Below are positions 20,188-23,597 of a stretch of DNA of 23,597 nucleotides, piece by piece. Every line of letters starts with the position of its first letter. The first letter of the stretch is position 1. A model generated the notes under the pieces. The model was not told where the DNA came from. It did not search any database and saw nothing but the letters and a program-made list of their open reading frames with translations. The translations under genes and the position numbers were made by a program. The DNA comes from Saccoglossus kowalevskii. Lineage: Eukaryota; Hemichordata; Enteropneusta; Harrimaniidae. The DNA lies in the NCBI RefSeq assembly GCF_000003605.2, contig NW_003130861.1, positions 22,412 through 46,008 of the forward strand. The letters run 5' to 3'.

Positions 20188-20360
20188 CCATTGGTACCAC
20201 TACTACTAAAACCCAGGTTTCGGAGCAGGGGCACTGGTACATACTGGACCAAATTACCCCAAAATATCCAAACACCTGTAAAAGTATATAGGTAGAATAG
20301 GTTAGTTTAGAACTGCACCATGGGCAGTTGAGATGCGAAACGGTGGGCAGTGTTAATACG

Positions 20361-21259
20361 TTAGGGCAGGGAAGGATGCAGATACTTCTGAAAAGCTTCA
20401 CTTTTCCAATCCCCCATTAATTTAATCAACTCTGCTGGTATCCCACAATGTAGTGCCCACGAGGCACTTCCACGTCTGAAACTATGAGTCAAATAGTGGG
20501 ATGTTTTTGGAACGAGCCATTTTAACAGAGTGAGAAGCCTAGAGTTGAAGGGAGCTGAAAGTATGGGTTGGCGAGTAGAGGGGTTGACAAAGGCGGTACC
20601 CTCTGGAGGGGTTGGTGAGGCCCAGAAAGCTGAGAGGAGTGCCGAAACCGGGCAGAGCGGGTGTCCCTGTAAGCGTGGCAGTGGCAAAATTAGTTCCCTC
20701 TTCTTAGTCTGGATAGTTTTGGACCATTGAATAACAAGCCCCAAGAAACCCCAGGAAGTCTTGACGAAGGACCTGTCGAAAAGGGTCGAAACTTTGAGCT
20801 GTCTTGGGCAGTACATTGGATTTTCTCAGTAATGCAAACAATAGCAACAAACAAATAGCCCAGAATACTTTATCATCAGTCAGAGTTAAATTTAGTTGGG
20901 AATGGATACCCAGCAAGATCGGTGGTGTAATGGGAAGCTTGCGGTTAACTGCAGTCCCCTTACACCGGCCAATGCCTTTGAGAATAGATGTCAACTGCCA
21001 GTTTCCAGCCAAAACCACATTCAATGTGCAGTAGTCGTATGATGTTAAAGTACTGCCTAACAGAAGATAGTGCCAGCCGTCTGGCAAGAAAGGCAGCATA
21101 CCGACAAAATACTACAGGATCAACTGGGATAGGAGTATAGCCATGCTCTAAGCAAAATGAAAGGTAGGCCCTGCGGTGGGTTGCATATGAGTTTTTCGTG
21201 GAAGATGCGAATGTGTGTCCTCTGTAGAAGGCGATTTCCAAGTCCAACTCTGCCTCCAA
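20361..21259 (-). pseudogene. Tyrosine recombinase of the DIRS-like element
   Basis: The N-terminal core-binding part (21259-20960) contains SSTKNSYATHRRAYLSFC and LSSVRQYFNIIRLLHIECGF. The catalytic part follows in two further frames. The first catalytic arginine lies in LLRKSN (codon 20826-20824). HSFRRGSASWA supplies the HxxR pair (His codon 20486-20484), MGDWKSEAF the Trp position, and QKYLHP the nucleophile tyrosine (20384-20382). All catalytic residues therefore survive, unlike the recombinase in the kelch intron. Frameshifts near 21000-21018 and near 20740 break the protein. It would act on circular cDNA intermediates to integrate the element. Its start overlaps the end of the RT/RNase H frame by about 110 bases, as is common in this group. 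Confidence 0.85.
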
Positions 21260-22772
21260 CTGCGCGAGTTGTGGATCTGTGGAATGAGAGTGGAGAGAGC
21301 AGTGTGAGACATATGTTGGGAGAAACCAGACATGAAACTATGTGGGGTTTTTTGATGAGAGCCCTCATTGAGCAGGCTGTGTATCCGTAGCCACTGGCCG
21401 GGCTGGTGAAGTCGAGATATGGCGTCTGGGATATGGTTGAACTTCCCAGGGTCATGTGTAGCATGTATGTTAAAATTGAAGCAAATGCATAACCAGAATA
21501 ATTCTCGCATTGCTGCCATGACAATAGGGTGGCGAGAGGTACCACCATTAATATTAGACAGTGCTACCTGGCTATCCGTATAAATAAGAACAGAGTGGTT
21601 CCGCCAATATGGTGCCCAACGTTTGGCTGCTAACAGGATGTATGGAACTTCTTTATGGTTAATGTGCAACGAGGCTGCGGCTGGCCAGTCAGTATGCCAG
21701 GGAACATATTGCCAGTCCCCGCGATGAAAAATGCCAGCAAGTTTTACATCCGTAATAGGACGGGGATCAATGAATTTGTGGCAACCATTAAATACTTTTA
21801 AATATGATAGCCACCATTTGATATCCAGTTGGAAGTCGTTGGAGAGCCGGATTTCATGGGATGCTTGTTTGAGCTGGTTCATGTCATTGAGTATGCGCTA
21901 GAGGAAAGTTCTACCCCTTTTTACAATACAACAAGCCCAGGCCAGTTTACCGGCGAGAGATTGCAGCTGGTGGTTTCTGATGCGCTTGCGCCTAGCAAAA
22001 ATTCGCAGCAGAGTATGGAACTCATTGAGTTTAGCAGGCGGCAATTGTAGTGTAAGGTTAACCGTGTCAATTTCAATACCCAGGAAAGTGCGCTTTTGGG
22101 AGGGTCCCACCACCTTATGCCAGGCTATACGAAAACCCAGCCGTCTTAGAAGTTGAAGCAGCGTGTTAGGAGCTTTGACACACTCGCCGTATGTTTTTGA
22201 AATGATCAAAAAGTCATCCAAGTAAGTCTGTGAAAAATGCCTGCGGAGCGACGAGCACCGAAAGGGAGACGGGTGTCAACTAGGTAAGTTGGGGGAATCG
22301 TCCCCCATAAAAGTCCATTGAATTCCTGTTGCTGGGAAATTAGATGGGTGGATGCGGACTGTCCTATATGCTGACTTAAGGTCCACTTTGGCCAAATAAC
22401 ATCCAGGGGTGTTCAACCCAAACGTGTCATCAATGGTTTGGTATTGGAAACTTTCTTGGGGGCAGAGTCATTAACCAATTCACCTGCGGGTTGGCTGCAA
22501 TCATGGATTAACCTGATGTCATCCGAGTTTGGTTTGGGAATGGCTCCTAAGGCGCTGATAATGGTGGGTTTATTGGGCGTTACAATGTAATAACCTTCTT
22601 CGATTTCTGATTTAAGCTGATCTTCCACTTGGTGACGAGCTTTCCCTGTTGCAGACAGGTAATTTGCTGTAAACAATTCTCCAAATGGAATTGTGTTGTC
22701 AACAATGTGGAACCCATGCTCAATCCCATCAAGCAGGAAAGTTTTATCAGGGTCAGATTGCAGTTCTGACAC
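21148..22772 (-). pseudogene. Reverse transcriptase-RNase H of the DIRS-like element
   Basis: Fingers and first palm motifs occupy 22772-22413 (LGAIPKPNSDDIRLIHDCSQ, then VND). The catalytic palm Asp is in LAKVDLKSAYR (Asp codon 22383-22381), and the second palm motif is YLDD at 22224-22213. The stretch between the LPFG motif and YLDD is much shorter than usual and changes frame, suggesting an internal deletion near 22225-22260. The thumb/connection (to 21898) contains TFLGIEIDT. One in-frame TAG at 21897-21895 then leads to the RNase H domain in the same frame (21882 onward), with acidic residues in TDVKLAG, HKEVPYI, IYTDSQVAL and IPDAISRL. Further frameshifts near 22413 and 22300 separate the pieces. 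The enzyme would copy the element's RNA; this copy cannot. Confidence 0.85.
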
Positions 22773-22799
22773 CGAGGCAGCAAGGTTAAGAGCATAGTT

Positions 22800-23135
22800 G
22801 TGGGTCTAGGCAAACATGGGCATAAGTACACTTGTCACAAAACTAAAGCCTAAACAGATCCGGCGTTGAGATTTGCTATCTATTGGGGCAGGCATCCTGG
22901 TAGGTGCCTGAGACTGATGAACCAGCCGGCTTAAAGTAGAATACTAGTATTAGCACCAAACCATTGAAACAGGGTTACATTTTCTAATCGTGGTTTTTTC
23001 AGATGCTGACTCTAGAAGCAACCGGGTTCCGTCCTTCCCTGTACCTAAAACTTGCTGGTCTTTAGTATTTACTGTGAAGGAGGGCAAATAATCGACAATG
23101 TCTAAATGTTTCGCACCTTTATGCGAAAACAAAGA
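22800..23135 (-). pseudogene. Gag remnants of the DIRS-like element
   Basis: The minus-strand frame 23132-22950 contains AKHLDIVDYLPSFTV and LLLESASEKTTIRKCNPVSM, resembling the conserved block in Gag-like ORFs of DIRS/Ngaro elements. After a stop and apparent deletion, about 22875-22800 gives RICLGFS and, one frame over, FCDKCTYAHVC, a cysteine-histidine cluster like the zinc finger that ends these Gag proteins. The middle of Gag seems to be missing. This assignment rests on remembered family patterns and on position directly before the reverse transcriptase. Confidence 0.5.
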
Positions 23136-23140
23136 TGCTT

Positions 23141-23597
23141 CAAAGTCTCGCCATAGCCATAATAAAAAAACACGTGGAGTTGTGTTGTGCCTGTCAATAC
23201 TAGTATTTTAGAACACTGCATTTTCATTGGTCGAATTGCGTATACAAAAATATTACATTCTGTTGACAGTGATTGATCACTCATTACACAGTGACGGCGG
23301 CACCATGAGGGCAATGGGGGTGTTCGCCCCCACGATAAAATAAGGTGAAACACTCATCTGTATTTGTAAGAGTGTCAGAAATAGATTTAATCATTTATGT
23401 AACTTTATACATGTATATGAAACTCCGAATGAAACCAGGTTGACACGACTAAATTTCTGGTATTGTTGTCACCGTGACCGTTTTTATCACATGTGAGCTC
23501 GACCCCGAGCCAAATTTCGGGTATCTTGGGAGATCACGTGAGTAGTGATTGAGAGGGCACACCAGGTGTACGAGTATCACGCAAAAGGCGAGGCAGT
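23141..23597. other. Right-edge stretch, no gene seen
   Basis: This may still contain upstream parts of the DIRS-like element but nothing is recognisable. A perfect hairpin TGGGGG (23315-23320) with CCCCCA (23327-23332) lies here, and E-box-like CACGTG occurs near 23535. The minus-strand frame 23353-23102 overlaps the Gag remnant in another frame and is not called. Confidence 0.4.

Larger units (their letters stand above)
20155..23140 (-). mobile_element. Decayed DIRS-like tyrosine-recombinase retrotransposon
   Basis: On the minus strand the order is Gag remnants (about 23135-22800), reverse transcriptase then RNase H (22772-21148), and tyrosine recombinase (21259-20361), with no DDE integrase or protease. 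This is the gene order of DIRS-type elements, which insert via a tyrosine recombinase and lack target duplications. A 3' non-coding part follows with an AATAAA on the minus strand (20187-20182) and an 11-bp inverted pair, CAGGTGTTTGG at 20155-20165 and CCAAACACCTG at 20268-20278. Termini are not resolved: neither the inverted terminal repeats of DIRS1 nor the split direct repeats of PAT/Ngaro could be assigned. Multiple frameshifts and stops make it inactive. Confidence 0.85.

Overview
The window looks like nuclear DNA from an invertebrate animal. It is AT-rich, has spliceosomal introns with GT...AG borders, two animal genes broken into short exons, microsatellites, and many decayed transposable elements. 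The DIRS-like, SCAN-type-Gag LTR and pogo-like elements suggest a marine invertebrate such as a non-vertebrate deuterostome or a lophotrochozoan. The sequence alone does not fix the species. No rRNA, tRNA, CRISPR array or bacterial-style operon was seen.

Layout, left to right. (1) 1-1230, plus strand: the last two coding exons of a queuosine salvage gene (QNG1 / DUF2419 family), whose earlier exons lie outside the window; its last intron carries a 27-bp minisatellite. (2) 1231-4892: intergenic DNA with a CpG-richer block (about 2960-3440) and a retroposon tail ending in (TTA)n. (3) 4893-11127, plus strand: a complete KLHDC8-type kelch-repeat gene. Its five coding exons splice cleanly into 357 residues, and all four introns are phase 1. 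Intron 2 (3.4 kb) holds a small TA-flanked inverted-repeat element and a dead tyrosine recombinase. A roughly 210-230 bp dispersed repeat occurs in both intron 2 and intron 4. (4) 12300-14251, minus strand: the 5' half of an LTR retrotransposon (candidate LTR, short primer-binding-like site, coiled-coil plus SCAN-like Gag, start of protease), heavily mutated. (5) 15900-16820: unrecognised DNA with three related segments spaced about 230 bp apart, and an open minus-strand stretch with cysteine pairs. (6) 17870-19140, minus strand: a pogo-like DDE transposase relic whose acidic tail is split by an LTR-like insertion. (7) 20155-23140, minus strand: a decayed DIRS-like tyrosine-recombinase retrotransposon in the order Gag, reverse transcriptase/RNase H, tyrosine recombinase, with the last two overlapping in different frames.

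The two host genes are independent housekeeping or cell-biology genes on the same strand. The right half is a transposon graveyard with nested insertions. No convincing new multi-gene system was found. The observations most worth a second look are the nested pogo/LTR insertion, the CpG-decayed recombinase in the kelch intron, the paired intronic repeat, and the cysteine-rich repeated region.
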